DNA from: Oceanicola sp. D3
GTDB taxonomy: Bacteria; Pseudomonadota; Alphaproteobacteria; Rhodobacterales; Rhodobacteraceae
Direction: 5' to 3'
Assembly: GCF_006351965.1 (NCBI RefSeq)
Contig: NZ_CP040932.1
Span: 496,001 to 560,000 of the forward strand
Length of the DNA: 64,000 nt
A program made the position numbers and the translations under genes. Under the pieces are notes generated by a model. That model was not told where the DNA came from. It worked only from the letters and a program-made list of their open reading frames with translations, and did no database searches. This document shows, in pieces, positions 42,943 to 50,527 of this stretch. Numbering within the stretch: the first letter of the stretch is position 1; every line of letters begins with the position of its first letter.

Positions 42943-43916
42943 AACTCGCATCACTCAGCCTCGCCGCATGTCTTGCCGCGCAAATGGCAACTGCCGAAGA
43001 GGTGAGCATCGCGCTCGACTGGACGCTGAACACCAACCACATCGGCCTGATCGTCGCCCGGGAAAAGGGCTTTTACGAGGAGGCCGGGCTTGAGGTGGAT
43101 ATCCTGCCCTATTCCGACAGCGCCTCAACCGCGCTGCTTGCCGCCGGGGCGGTGGACTTTGCCTATATGACGGCCCTCGGCTTCATGAGCACCAAGGCGG
43201 GCGGCGCAGAGATCACCGGGCTTTGGGTCACCATGCAGCGCGAGGCGGGGCGGCTTGCCTACAATTCCGACAATAGCGCAATCACCCGTCCCGCCGACCT
43301 CGAAGGCAAAACCTACGCAGGCTTCGGCAGCGCATGGGAAGACGCGCTCATCTCGACCATGATCGAAAATGACGGCGGCACCCCAAACTACGATACCGTG
43401 ACGCTGGGCACCGGCGCCTATGAGGCGCTGGCCTCGGGCGCGGTGGATTTCACCCTCGAAGTCGCAACATGGGAAGGGGTGAACAGCGAGCTTCTGGGCC
43501 GCGACCAATCGCATTTCGTCTACAACGACTACGGCGTGCCCGAGCCGCAGGGCGGCTATATCGGAACCCGCACAGAAACGCTGGCCACCGCCCCCGAACG
43601 GGTCAAAGCCTTCATGACGGCAACCCAAAAGGGCTACGCTTGGGCCGCCGAGCATCCGCAGGAGGCCGCCAGTATCCTGATCGACGCCGGTGATTTTCCC
43701 AACGAAGACCTCGTGCGCGGCTCCATGCGCGTCATCGACGAGGGCGCCTACCTCACCGACGGCACCACCCCGGTCGGCCAGATCGACCTGACCCGCCTCA
43801 ACACGATGGCCCAATTCCTCTACGACAGCGGAGTTCTCAAGGATCAGAGCGGCACCCCGCTGCAATGGCCTGGTGATGTGTCAGACTGGGTCGATCAAAG
43901 CTGGAGAGCCAACTGA
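42939..43916 (+). CDS. thiY: HMP/thiamine-precursor ABC transporter binding protein
   Basis: The 325-residue NMT1/THI5-like periplasmic protein has a signal peptide (MKLASLSLAACLAAQMATA) and the mature start VSIALDWTLNTNHIGLIVA, typical of ThiY, with GFYEEAGLEVDI and a later lobe. It binds a pyrimidine thiamine precursor. ATGA overlap with thiZ. It ends the operon; a hairpin follows. Confidence 0.9.
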   Translation: MKLASLSLAACLAAQMATAEEVSIALDWTLNTNHIGLIVAREKGFYEEAGLEVDILPYSDSASTALLAAGAVDFAYMTALGFMSTKAGGAEITGLWVTMQREAGRLAYNSDNSAITRPADLEGKTYAGFGSAWEDALISTMIENDGGTPNYDTVTLGTGAYEALASGAVDFTLEVATWEGVNSELLGRDQSHFVYNDYGVPEPQGGYIGTRTETLATAPERVKAFMTATQKGYAWAAEHPQEAASILIDAGDFPNEDLVRGSMRVIDEGAYLTDGTTPVGQIDLTRLNTMAQFLYDSGVLKDQSGTPLQWPGDVSDWVDQSWRAN

Positions 43917-43926
43917 GCCATGCTGC

Positions 43927-43966
43927 GCACCCTTGGCTCTGCCGAGCGTCATCAGAGCAAGGGTGC
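43927..43966 (+). terminator. Stem-loop after thiY
   Basis: GCACCCTTG-G-CTCTG (43927-43941) pairs with CAGAGCAAGGGTGC (43953-43966), 14 bp with one bulged G and an 11-nt loop, 10 nt past the thiY stop. No T-run; a strong structure likely ends or protects the transcript. Confidence 0.65.
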
Positions 43967-44002
43967 CCCTCTGCCTATGTGGGGTGCACCCCTGGGCCAC
44001 GA

Positions 44003-44089
44003 CCTGCCGTTTAACCAGCCTCTCTTCCGGATCGAAAGGGAGCGCCCGCCCTACATGCTAGGTCAGTGCGGGCTCCGCTAAACGGCAGG
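44003..44089. repeat. Nested inverted repeat between convergent operons
   Basis: CCTGCCGTTTA (44003-44013) and TAAACGGCAGG (44079-44089) are perfect 11-bp arms enclosing a smaller hairpin (GCCCGC 44044-44050 region with GCGGGC 44066-44072 region). It lies between the ends of thiY and dctM. It may be a bidirectional termination structure or a structured RNA; no coding potential. Confidence 0.55.
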
Positions 44090-44103
44090 CCATCTCTCGT
44101 GCC

Positions 44104-45399
44104 TTAGCCTTCGTAGCCAAAGACCCTAGGCAGCCACAGAACGATCCCGGGGAACAGGATCATGAGCGCGAGCGCCGCGATCAGGGCAAAGAGGAACAGC
44201 CAGATCTCGCGGATGATCTCCGCCAGAGGGATGCGCGTGACCGCGTTGATGACGAACAGCAGCACCCCATAGGGCGGCGTGATCAGCCCCACCATGCAGT
44301 TCACCACGGCAACCACGCCAAAGTGCACAAGGTCGATGCCAAGCTCGCGGCAGGTCGGCAGGAAGAGCGGGATGATCACCAAGATGATCGTGGTCGCATC
44401 CAGCACGCAGCCGAGCAGCAGCAGCAGGATGTTGACCCCAAGCAGAAAGACCAGCGGATGCACGTCGAGGCCCACGAGCTTTTGGGCAAGCAGGGTGGGG
44501 ATGTTCTCGGAGGCAACCACGTAGTTCAGGATCAGCGCGCCGCCGATCACAAGGCCCACGGCGGCAGAAGAGCGGGCGCTTTCCACAAGGATGCTGCTCA
44601 GCGCCCGAAAGCTCAGTGCTCGGTAAAAGAGCGCGGCCAACACGAGGGCGTAGAAGGCGGCAATGGCGGCAGCCTCGGTCGGCGTGGTGACGCCACCGTA
44701 AATGCCATAAAGCAGGATCGCCGGCATCAGCAGGGCAGGGAAGGCCGTCAGCGTGCGCTTGGGTAGCTCCGACAGCGGCACAGGCTCCTCAAGCGCAAAG
44801 CCGCGACGGTGCGAGATCATGGTGTTCATGCCCATCAGCACGAGACCCATGAAAAGCCCGGGCACGATGCCGCCAAGAAAGAGGTAGCCAATCGAGGTGT
44901 TCGAAACCAGCGCATAGAGCACCATCGGGATCGAGGGCGGAATGATCGGGCCGATGGTGGCCGATGCCGCCGTGATCGCAGCCGCGTAGCCACGGGTGTA
45001 TTGGCCCGACCGCGTCATCATCGAGATGATGATCTTCCCGATCCCCGCCGCATCCGCCACGGCAGAGCCCGACATGCCGGAGAAGATCAGCGAGGCCACC
45101 ACGTTGACGTGCCCCAAACCGCCCCGGAATCGCCCCACCATCGCAACGCAGAAGCCCAGCAGACGGTCGCTGATGGTGCCCGCGTTCATGATGTTGGCGG
45201 CAACGATGAAGAGCGGCACAGCCAGCAGGATAAAGCTGTTGTAGAGCCCATCCATCAGCACTTTGCCGGCCAGCCCGATATCTTGCCCGATTGCCACCAT
45301 GTAGACGATGGAGCCAAGCAGAATGGCCAGCGCAATCGGCCGCCCGATCCCGGCGATCACGAAGATCGTGCCAAGGCACAGAAGGAACGCGCCGCTCAT
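44104..45399 (-). CDS. TRAP transporter large permease (DctM family)
   Basis: The 431-residue protein is a DctM-type integral membrane subunit with about 12 TM helices, MSGSAVADAAGIGKIIISMM and GPIIPPSIPMVLYAL as signatures. It forms the Na+-coupled channel of a TRAP transporter for a carboxylate-like substrate. Its ATG overlaps the small permease stop (ATGA). Last gene of the minus-strand operon. Confidence 0.93.
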   Translation of the reverse strand: MSGAFLLCLGTIFVIAGIGRPIALAILLGSIVYMVAIGQDIGLAGKVLMDGLYNSFILLAVPLFIVAANIMNAGTISDRLLGFCVAMVGRFRGGLGHVNVVASLIFSGMSGSAVADAAGIGKIIISMMTRSGQYTRGYAAAITAASATIGPIIPPSIPMVLYALVSNTSIGYLFLGGIVPGLFMGLVLMGMNTMISHRRGFALEEPVPLSELPKRTLTAFPALLMPAILLYGIYGGVTTPTEAAAIAAFYALVLAALFYRALSFRALSSILVESARSSAAVGLVIGGALILNYVVASENIPTLLAQKLVGLDVHPLVFLLGVNILLLLLGCVLDATTIILVIIPLFLPTCRELGIDLVHFGVVAVVNCMVGLITPPYGVLLFVINAVTRIPLAEIIREIWLFLFALIAALALMILFPGIVLWLPRVFGYEG

Positions 45400-45956
45400 T
45401 CGATCGGCCCCGTGGTGCCCTCGGCGGGCGCGGGTGCGCGGCCTCGGATCGCTTGCCAGACTTCCCAGGCAGATCGAAGCGAGACCACTACGAGAAACAG
45501 CATGTAAACGGAGTAGACATCACGCATCCGGATCCAGTCGCCGAAGAGGCCCGAGAGCGTGGCCGTCTTTTTCAGGCGCAAGATGTAAAATTTGTCCCAC
45601 GTCGGCAGGATCGAGGCCGCAAGGCCAATCGCAATGGCCAACCCGCCGATGATGATAAACCAGCGGCGGATGCCGGGCCGGACGTGGCCGGAGATCATGT
45701 CAAAGGTCACGTGGTCTTCGTCGCGCACCACAAAGGCACCGCCAGCGAAGATGATCCAGATCCACAGCAGAAGGCAAAACTCCAGTGTCCAGCCGTAGTG
45801 GCTCGGATCAAGCAGGGGCACGGCCTCCGCAATCCATGAGAGCCGCGCGGTGTAGCGGATGGTGATTTGCAGGATGAATGTCAGAAACATGCAGGCCATG
45901 AGCACGCCGACAAAAACCTCGGCGCCGCGCCTGATGACGTGAACGGTCTGCATCAT
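45396..45956 (-). CDS. TRAP transporter small permease (DctQ family)
   Basis: The 186-residue protein has four TM helices in the DctQ pattern (VFVGVLMACMFLTFILQITIRY; LEFCLLLWIWIIFAGGAFVVRDEDHVTFDM). It partners the large permease. It ends with a basic loop and an acidic tail. A strong stem-loop lies between it and dctP. Confidence 0.9.
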   Translation of the reverse strand: MMQTVHVIRRGAEVFVGVLMACMFLTFILQITIRYTARLSWIAEAVPLLDPSHYGWTLEFCLLLWIWIIFAGGAFVVRDEDHVTFDMISGHVRPGIRRWFIIIGGLAIAIGLAASILPTWDKFYILRLKKTATLSGLFGDWIRMRDVYSVYMLFLVVVSLRSAWEVWQAIRGRAPAPAEGTTGPIE

Positions 45957-45976
45957 TGTTCAAAAATCCCTGATGG

Positions 45977-46000
45977 CCGGGCGGCCCTTGAGCCGCCCGG
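45977..46000 (-). other. Intercistronic stem-loop between dctP and dctQ
   Basis: CCGGGCGGC (45977-45985) and GCCGCCCGG (45992-46000) form a perfect 9-bp stem, loop 6 nt; on the minus strand ATTTTTG follows 9 nt later. It likely attenuates or stabilises so that binding protein exceeds permease. Confidence 0.7.
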
Positions 46001-46007
46001 CAGTCGG

Positions 46008-47003
46008 TCAGTTGCCGAGGGCGTTGATCTGGTCCAGCACGCCTTCGGGCCAAGCGGCCGCAAACTCGGTGCCTTGGTACTGCGCCTGAACATGCGAGCG
46101 GAAGGCCGCAAGGTCGGGTTCGTAAATCTCAAGCCCGTTCTCGCGCAGGAAGGAAACAAGCTCTTCTTCCTTCGCAAGCTGGTTCTGGCGTCCAGATTCA
46201 GCGGCTTCATCCGCCGCTTGCTGCACGGCACCCTGCTGTTCGGCGGTCAGGCCGTCCCAGACTTCCTTGGAGAAGGCGACATAGTTCAGGTCCACAAGGT
46301 GCGACGTCAGCGCGATCTGGCAGGTCACCTCGTAAAACTTGGCGTCCACGACCGTTGGCAGCGGATTGTCCTGCCCATCGACCGAGCCAGTCTGAAGCGC
46401 GGTGTAGACCTCGGTGAAAGACATCGGCGTCGGGTTCGCGCCAAGCGCCTTGCCGAGAAACTGCCACGCATCGGTGCCCGGCATCCGCAGGTTGATCCCG
46501 TTCAGGTCTTCCGGCGTCTTCACGTCCACCTCGTCGCGGCATTGCCGCAGGTTGACGTGCCGACGACCTAGGTACATCACGCTCAGCAGCTTCACGCCAA
46601 GCTCGTCCTCAACCTTCTGCTTGAACGGGTCCATCAGCGCATCGTTGAACACGGCAACCTGATGCGCCGCATCCTGATGCACATAGCCGGTGGCAAAGAT
46701 CGAAAATTCGGGGAAGAACTGGGCCAGCTCCTGCGCCGACGCGATCGACATTTCCAAGTCACCCGATGCGATAGCCTCCAACTCGGAGCCCTGTGCGATG
46801 AGCGACGCGTTGTAATGCGGCTCATAGGTCACAAAATCCGAGACAGCCGGCCCGAAGACCTCTGCCAGCGCAACCGAGCGTTGGTCGGTTTCCGATGCCG
46901 GGGTCGACATCCGCACCGTCACCTTGTCTTGCGCCGCGGCTGGTCCGGCCAGCATCGCGGCCGTCATCAGCGCCAGTGCGCCTTTCTTGCCAATGAGTGT
47001 CAT
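46008..47003 (-). CDS. TRAP transporter substrate-binding protein (DctP family)
   Basis: The 331-residue protein has a signal peptide (KGALALMTAAMLAGPAAA) and the DctP fold: VTVRMSTPASETDQRSVALAEVF, GINLRMPGTDAWQFLGKALGANPTPM with the substrate-contacting Arg, and EVYTALQTGSVDGQDNPL. The substrate is not identifiable. It lies 41 nt after the regulator gene. Confidence 0.9.
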   Translation of the reverse strand: MTLIGKKGALALMTAAMLAGPAAAQDKVTVRMSTPASETDQRSVALAEVFGPAVSDFVTYEPHYNASLIAQGSELEAIASGDLEMSIASAQELAQFFPEFSIFATGYVHQDAAHQVAVFNDALMDPFKQKVEDELGVKLLSVMYLGRRHVNLRQCRDEVDVKTPEDLNGINLRMPGTDAWQFLGKALGANPTPMSFTEVYTALQTGSVDGQDNPLPTVVDAKFYEVTCQIALTSHLVDLNYVAFSKEVWDGLTAEQQGAVQQAADEAAESGRQNQLAKEEELVSFLRENGLEIYEPDLAAFRSHVQAQYQGTEFAAAWPEGVLDQINALGN

Positions 47004-47044
47004 GTTTCCTCCTCCACTTGTTGGTCGGGCCTTGGCCCTAGGTG

Positions 47045-47701
47045 TTATTCAAATTCCAGCGCGCGGCTCCTTGCGCTGTTGATATGCGCCTGAATGGCCG
47101 CAACCGTCGCCGCCTCGTCCCGGGCAATCAGAGCTTCGACGATGGGCATGTGTTCGTCCATCACCGAAACCACGAGCTCGGGCAGCATTCGTGTATTCTC
47201 GTTCCGGATCAGGCGGATCTTGATCGAGTTCACCCGGTAGATATCCGAAACGATGCGGTTCTGCATATGGTCGACCACGTGGTCGTGAAAAGCCCAATCC
47301 ATCCGCTGCGCGCGCTCAAGCACATCTGGCGTCACGCCGCGTGCCGCTTCCTCCCGCATCTCCGCATGCGCGCGTGCGATGCGTGCCAGGTCGTCATCCT
47401 GCGCGGTCCGGCAGAAGCTCGCAAAAGCCTCCCCCTCGATGATCCGGCGCAACTGAAATGCGTTGCGGATCAGGTCGAGGTCGATCGACAGGATCTGCAA
47501 TCCGCGCTTCGGCGAGGTGCGGATCAGGCCATCGGCCTCAAGCCGTGGGATCATCTCGCGAATGGCGCCAAGCGGCATGCCCGTCAACTCGACCAACTCG
47601 CGCTGCGACACGAACTGACCCGGCTGGATATCCCGGGACAGGAGCTTGTCGGTAAAGCTCGAATAGGCGTGATCGCGCTGCCGGGCCGCCGGTTCGCCCA
47701 T
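47045..47701 (-). CDS. GntR-family regulator, FCD type
   Basis: The 218-residue regulator has an N-terminal winged helix (SQRELVELTGMPLGAIREMIPRLEADGLI) and an FCD ligand-binding domain (RRIIEGEAFASFC; DWAFHDHVVDHMQN; DEHMPIVEALIARDEAATVAAIQAHI). It probably senses the substrate of the operon and controls the palindromic promoter region upstream of the DapA-family gene. ATG at 47701 lies 1 nt after the upstream stop. Confidence 0.9.
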   Translation of the reverse strand: MGEPAARQRDHAYSSFTDKLLSRDIQPGQFVSQRELVELTGMPLGAIREMIPRLEADGLIRTSPKRGLQILSIDLDLIRNAFQLRRIIEGEAFASFCRTAQDDDLARIARAHAEMREEAARGVTPDVLERAQRMDWAFHDHVVDHMQNRIVSDIYRVNSIKIRLIRNENTRMLPELVVSVMDEHMPIVEALIARDEAATVAAIQAHINSARSRALEFE

Positions 47702-47702
47702 G

Positions 47703-48563
47703 TCAGGCCTCGGCTTTCTCTTGCATGGGAAGCTCCGCACGTTCGGCCGCGCTGAGCGGGGCAAAGGGGGCGCGCATCCGCTCCCATGCGGCGTTTCCAC
47801 TGCGTGCGGCAATAACCGCCTTCAGCGCAGGGATGACCGGCTTCGCCACAATGCGCGAGACTTCGGCGCTCAGCTCCGGATCTTCGGTGGCGGTCTCTAC
47901 AATGCGCGCCATCCGCTCGGGATAGAGGTTGGCCATCCCGCAAATCGAGCCACCGGCCCCAAGCGCCACGGCGCGGTGCAGCAGCCGTTCATCCCCGACA
48001 AGAACCGTCACCGTGCCCAGCGCGATCAGCGCCTTGGCATTCTCCCAGTCACCCGAGCTGTCCTTGATCGCCTGCACCCGCTCGGGCGCATGATCGGCCA
48101 GCCGCCGCACAAGGTCGACCGAGAGGCCAACGCCAGAAACCTGCGGGATGTGATAGAGGATGAACCGGGCCCCCGGGTCGGCCTGCGCGAACAGCTCGGC
48201 ATGCCAGGCAAACAACCCGTCGTCACTGCATCCCTTGAAGTAGAAGGGCGGCAGCAGCAGAAACGTCTGTACCCCTCGGCGCGTGCCCTGCGTGATCTGC
48301 TCCAACGCATCGGCGATGGACGTCGCGCAAATGCCAAGCGTGATCGCTTCAGCCGGGCAGCCGTGCTGCAACAGGGCGTCGATCCCGGCAGCCCGTTCCG
48401 AAAGGCCCACCGAAGCGCCTTCTCCCGTAGTGCCAAACAGCGTGACGCCCCGCGCCCCGCGATCCAAAAGGTGCCGTGCGTGCTGACCAAGCTGCGTGGT
48501 GTCGATAGCACCCTCTGCAGTGAAAGGCGTCAGCAGGGCAACCGAGATGCCAAAGTGTTCCAG
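47703..48563 (-). CDS. DapA/NanA-family lyase or aldolase, apparent CTG start
   Basis: The 286-residue TIM-barrel protein has GTTGEGAS (substrate loop), FILYHIPQVSG (catalytic Tyr) and QAIKDSSGD (Schiff-base Lys). The conserved N-terminus, HFGISVALLTPFTAEGAID, is encoded upstream of the first ATG (48467). In that frame only CTG (48563-48561) stands between an in-frame TAA and the conserved block. GGGGAG lies 8 nt before it. CTG is therefore the best start. It heads the TRAP operon; its substrate may be the imported compound or a product. Confidence 0.88.
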   Translation of the reverse strand: MEHFGISVALLTPFTAEGAIDTTQLGQHARHLLDRGARGVTLFGTTGEGASVGLSERAAGIDALLQHGCPAEAITLGICATSIADALEQITQGTRRGVQTFLLLPPFYFKGCSDDGLFAWHAELFAQADPGARFILYHIPQVSGVGLSVDLVRRLADHAPERVQAIKDSSGDWENAKALIALGTVTVLVGDERLLHRAVALGAGGSICGMANLYPERMARIVETATEDPELSAEVSRIVAKPVIPALKAVIAARSGNAAWERMRAPFAPLSAAERAELPMQEKAEA

Positions 48564-48569
48564 TTGAGA

Positions 48570-48592
48570 TTCTCCCCGTCCTTAGGGGAGAA
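48570..48592. promoter_or_regulatory. Palindrome at the -10/+1 region
   Basis: TTCTCCCC (48570-48577), spacer GTCCTTA, GGGGAGAA (48585-48592): a perfect 8-bp inverted repeat that covers the -10 box edge, expected start of transcription and the GGGGAG ribosome binding site. It could be an operator; if the transcript begins upstream it would hide the ribosome binding site. Confidence 0.6.
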
Positions 48593-48618
48593 ATAGCAGG
48601 TCATCACTACATCCACAA
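48590..48618 (-). promoter_or_regulatory. Promoter of the DapA-family/TRAP operon
   Basis: On the minus strand TTGTGG (48618-48613), a 17-nt spacer, TATTTC (48595-48590). The -35 box lies in one arm of the long palindrome. Predicted transcription start is near 48583, giving a leader of about 20 nt before the CTG start. Confidence 0.5.
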
Positions 48619-48639
48619 CTGACATGTTAGTTGTGGATG
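48610..48639. promoter_or_regulatory. 30-bp near-perfect palindrome, probable operator
   Basis: CATCCACAACT (48610-48620), then G-ACATGT-T, then AGTTGTGGATG (48629-48639). The whole 30 bp is symmetric except for one G/T pair, since ACATGT is itself a palindrome. It overlaps the -35 box of the operon and is a good candidate target for the FCD-GntR regulator encoded in the operon. Confidence 0.7.
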
Positions 48640-48878
48640 CCCAGAGCCAGACTCAGCCGAGCGCGCGAATCCGACGATCGGAGTATCCCTGTCCCTGCGG
48701 GAAACATCGTAGCGGCAGGCCCATGACAAACCCGCCTCACAATGCGTTCTGCTAAGCCTGACAAGGGAACGCACGGCCAAACCGAAGGATCAAACACAGA
48801 GAAAATTGGGATTCCAAGGGCCACAAATCGCCCGTACGGGCTACAGGGCGACCAAGGAACGATTAAAATGGAGGGAAG

Positions 48879-48955
48879 TGGCGCGCTGGGGAGGATTCGA
48901 ACCCCCGACCCCTTGATTCGTAGTCAAGTACTCTATCCAACTGAGCTACCAGCGC
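48879..48955 (-). tRNA. tRNA-Arg (anticodon ACG)
   Basis: A 77-nt cloverleaf on the minus strand: acceptor GCGCTGG/CCAGCGC, D arm with GCTCAGTTGGATAGAGT, anticodon loop CTACGAA (ACG), T loop TTCGAAT, discriminator G and encoded CCA. The ACG anticodon, normally edited to ICG, reads CGN Arg codons. Confidence 0.95.
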
Positions 48956-48965
48956 GTGGAGCCGT

Positions 48966-48994
48966 CATCTAACCGGCCCTCCCGGGCAATGCAA
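48966..48994 (-). promoter_or_regulatory. Promoter of tRNA-Arg
   Basis: On the minus strand TTGCAT (48994-48989), 17 nt, TAGATG (48971-48966). Transcription would start a few nt before the tRNA 5' end at 48955. Confidence 0.6.
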
Positions 48995-49072
48995 GGGGGA
49001 TCGCGCGGGTTTTCTTGCGGCAGCAGAAACCGGGCAGCGTGCCGCGCGTTGATCTCATGAAAGGAGAGCGAC

Positions 49073-49501
49073 ATGACCAATGGTTTCTCTATTCTCCCCG
49101 ACTTCCCGCCCGAGGTGCTCGCCGTGAAGGGCTCTGGCACGATAGACGCCGAGGCCTACGAGACGGTGCTGCGCCCCGAGGTCGAGCATCGGCTGCGCCG
49201 CCACGCGCATATCCGCCTGCTCTACATTCTCGACGAGACCTTCGAAGGGTTCACCGCAGGGGCCGCGATGAGCGATGCCCGGCTCGGCATGAGCCATCTG
49301 CATGACTTCTCCCGCATCGCCGTTGTCACCGATGCCGGTTGGGTCGCCAAATCGGTGCACCTCTTCGCCCCGCTCATCAAAGCGCCGGTGCGAACCTTTC
49401 CTCTGGCCAAGCGCGGGGCGGCAAAAGCCTGGATCAGCGAGCCGGACGCGTCCGCCGAAGCCCAGGCCGACCCGCCCATGGGCGATTCCTTCCCCATCTG
49501 A
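49073..49501 (+). CDS. SpoIIAA-like (STAS-fold) protein
   Basis: The 142-residue protein has the SpoIIAA-like pattern: LPDFPPEVLAVKGSGTIDAEAYETVL at the start and a core with IRLLYILDETFEGFT, FSRIAVVTDAGWV and VRTFPL. This group binds small hydrophobic ligands or acts in regulatory switches; the function here is unknown. GAAAGGAGAG lies before the ATG. It precedes an SDR gene by about 100 nt. Confidence 0.75.
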   Translation: MTNGFSILPDFPPEVLAVKGSGTIDAEAYETVLRPEVEHRLRRHAHIRLLYILDETFEGFTAGAAMSDARLGMSHLHDFSRIAVVTDAGWVAKSVHLFAPLIKAPVRTFPLAKRGAAKAWISEPDASAEAQADPPMGDSFPI

Positions 49502-49600
49502 CCTTCCCGCATCGCCGCGCAGGTTTGCGTGGCACGCATCCCGGCTATCCGTGGCCTTCTCACCGAAGCGCCGCATCTGAAACCGTGAAAGGAGACAGTC

Positions 49601-50395
49601 ATGACCTATGATCTCGGCGGCAAGACCGCCTTCATTTCCGGCTCCACCGGCGGCATCGGCTTTGCCGTGGCCGAGGGCCTCGCGAAATCCGGTGCCAGCG
49701 TGGTGCTGAACGGGCGCACGCCCGAGCGGGTGGACGAGGCCGTGGCCCGCCTCGCCAAATCCCAGCCCGAGGCCCGCGTTACCGGCATCGCCGCCGATCT
49801 TTCCACCGCCGAAGGCTGCGACAAGACGCTCTCTGCCCTCGACAGCGTCGATATCCTCGTGAACAACCTTGGCATCTACGGGCCCGGAGACTTCTTCGAA
49901 ACCGGTGACGCCACGTGGCAGAGCTATTTCGACACCAACATCATGTCTGCCGTCCGCCTCTCCCGCGCCCTCGCGCCGCAGATGCAGGAGAAGGGCTGGG
50001 GGCGGATCGTGTTTCTCTCCTCGGAATCCGCGGTGAACATCCCCGATGACATGATCCACTACGGCCTCACCAAAACCGCCCTCCTTGCCCTGTCGCGCGG
50101 CCTTGCCAAGCGCCTGCGCGAAACCGGCGTGACTGTAAACGCCGTGCTGCCCGGCCCGACCACCTCGGAGGGCTTCGTCGAGATGATCGAACAGCGCAGC
50201 TCCGAAACCGGGGAGAGCTTTGATGAGGCGGCAACAGCTTTCGTGCATGAGGCCCGCCCCAGCTCGATCCTTGGTCGCCCGACCACCTGCGAGGAAGTGG
50301 CCAGCATGATCGCCTACGCCTGCTCGCCCGACGCCTCCGCCACGACTGGCGCCGCGCTCAGGGCCGATGGCGGCGTGGTCGAAACGCCGTTTTGA
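49601..50395 (+). CDS. Short-chain dehydrogenase/reductase
   Basis: The 264-residue SDR has the Rossmann motif SGSTGGIGFAVA, NNLG, the catalytic Ser in FLSSESAV and YGLTK (Tyr and Lys). The protein keeps the classical length. The substrate is unknown. GAAAGGAG precedes the ATG. Confidence 0.9.
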   Translation: MTYDLGGKTAFISGSTGGIGFAVAEGLAKSGASVVLNGRTPERVDEAVARLAKSQPEARVTGIAADLSTAEGCDKTLSALDSVDILVNNLGIYGPGDFFETGDATWQSYFDTNIMSAVRLSRALAPQMQEKGWGRIVFLSSESAVNIPDDMIHYGLTKTALLALSRGLAKRLRETGVTVNAVLPGPTTSEGFVEMIEQRSSETGESFDEAATAFVHEARPSSILGRPTTCEEVASMIAYACSPDASATTGAALRADGGVVETPF

Positions 50396-50454
50396 ACGTG
50401 ACCGCCGCACGCGGTGTTAACGATTGCCGCGGCGATCCGACGTGCAAAATCGTA

Positions 50455-50487
50455 TGCATGGATTGTGCATAGGATGTGCATGGGTTG
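50455..50487 (+). repeat. Three 11-bp imperfect direct repeats
   Basis: TGCATGGATTG, TGCATAGGATG and TGCATGGGTTG follow one another without gaps (50455-50487). Spacing of 11 bp is close to one helical turn. They lie between the convergent SDR and RNase T2 genes. Confidence 0.7.
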
Positions 50488-50490
50488 TTG

Positions 50491-50509
50491 CCCCCCTCTT
50501 TTTGGGGGG
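50491..50509. terminator. Hairpin between SDR and RNase T2 genes
   Basis: CCCCCC (50491-50496), loop TCTTTTT, GGGGGG (50504-50509). It lies between convergent genes and may terminate either; no clear T-run follows the stem. Confidence 0.45.
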
Positions 50510-50527
50510 GCATGGCCCGTTAACCAC

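Larger units (their letters stand above)
48564..48878. other. Control region of the TRAP/DapA operon
   Basis: This 315-bp spacer between the DapA-family gene and the tRNA holds two palindromes (48570-48592 and 48610-48639) and an overlapping minus-strand promoter near the gene. Beyond about 48640 up to the tRNA I see no gene or clear signal. Confidence 0.6.

Noticed and set aside
48879-48994. tRNA-Arg as an integration site
   Set aside because: No integrase and no duplicate of the tRNA 3' end were found nearby.
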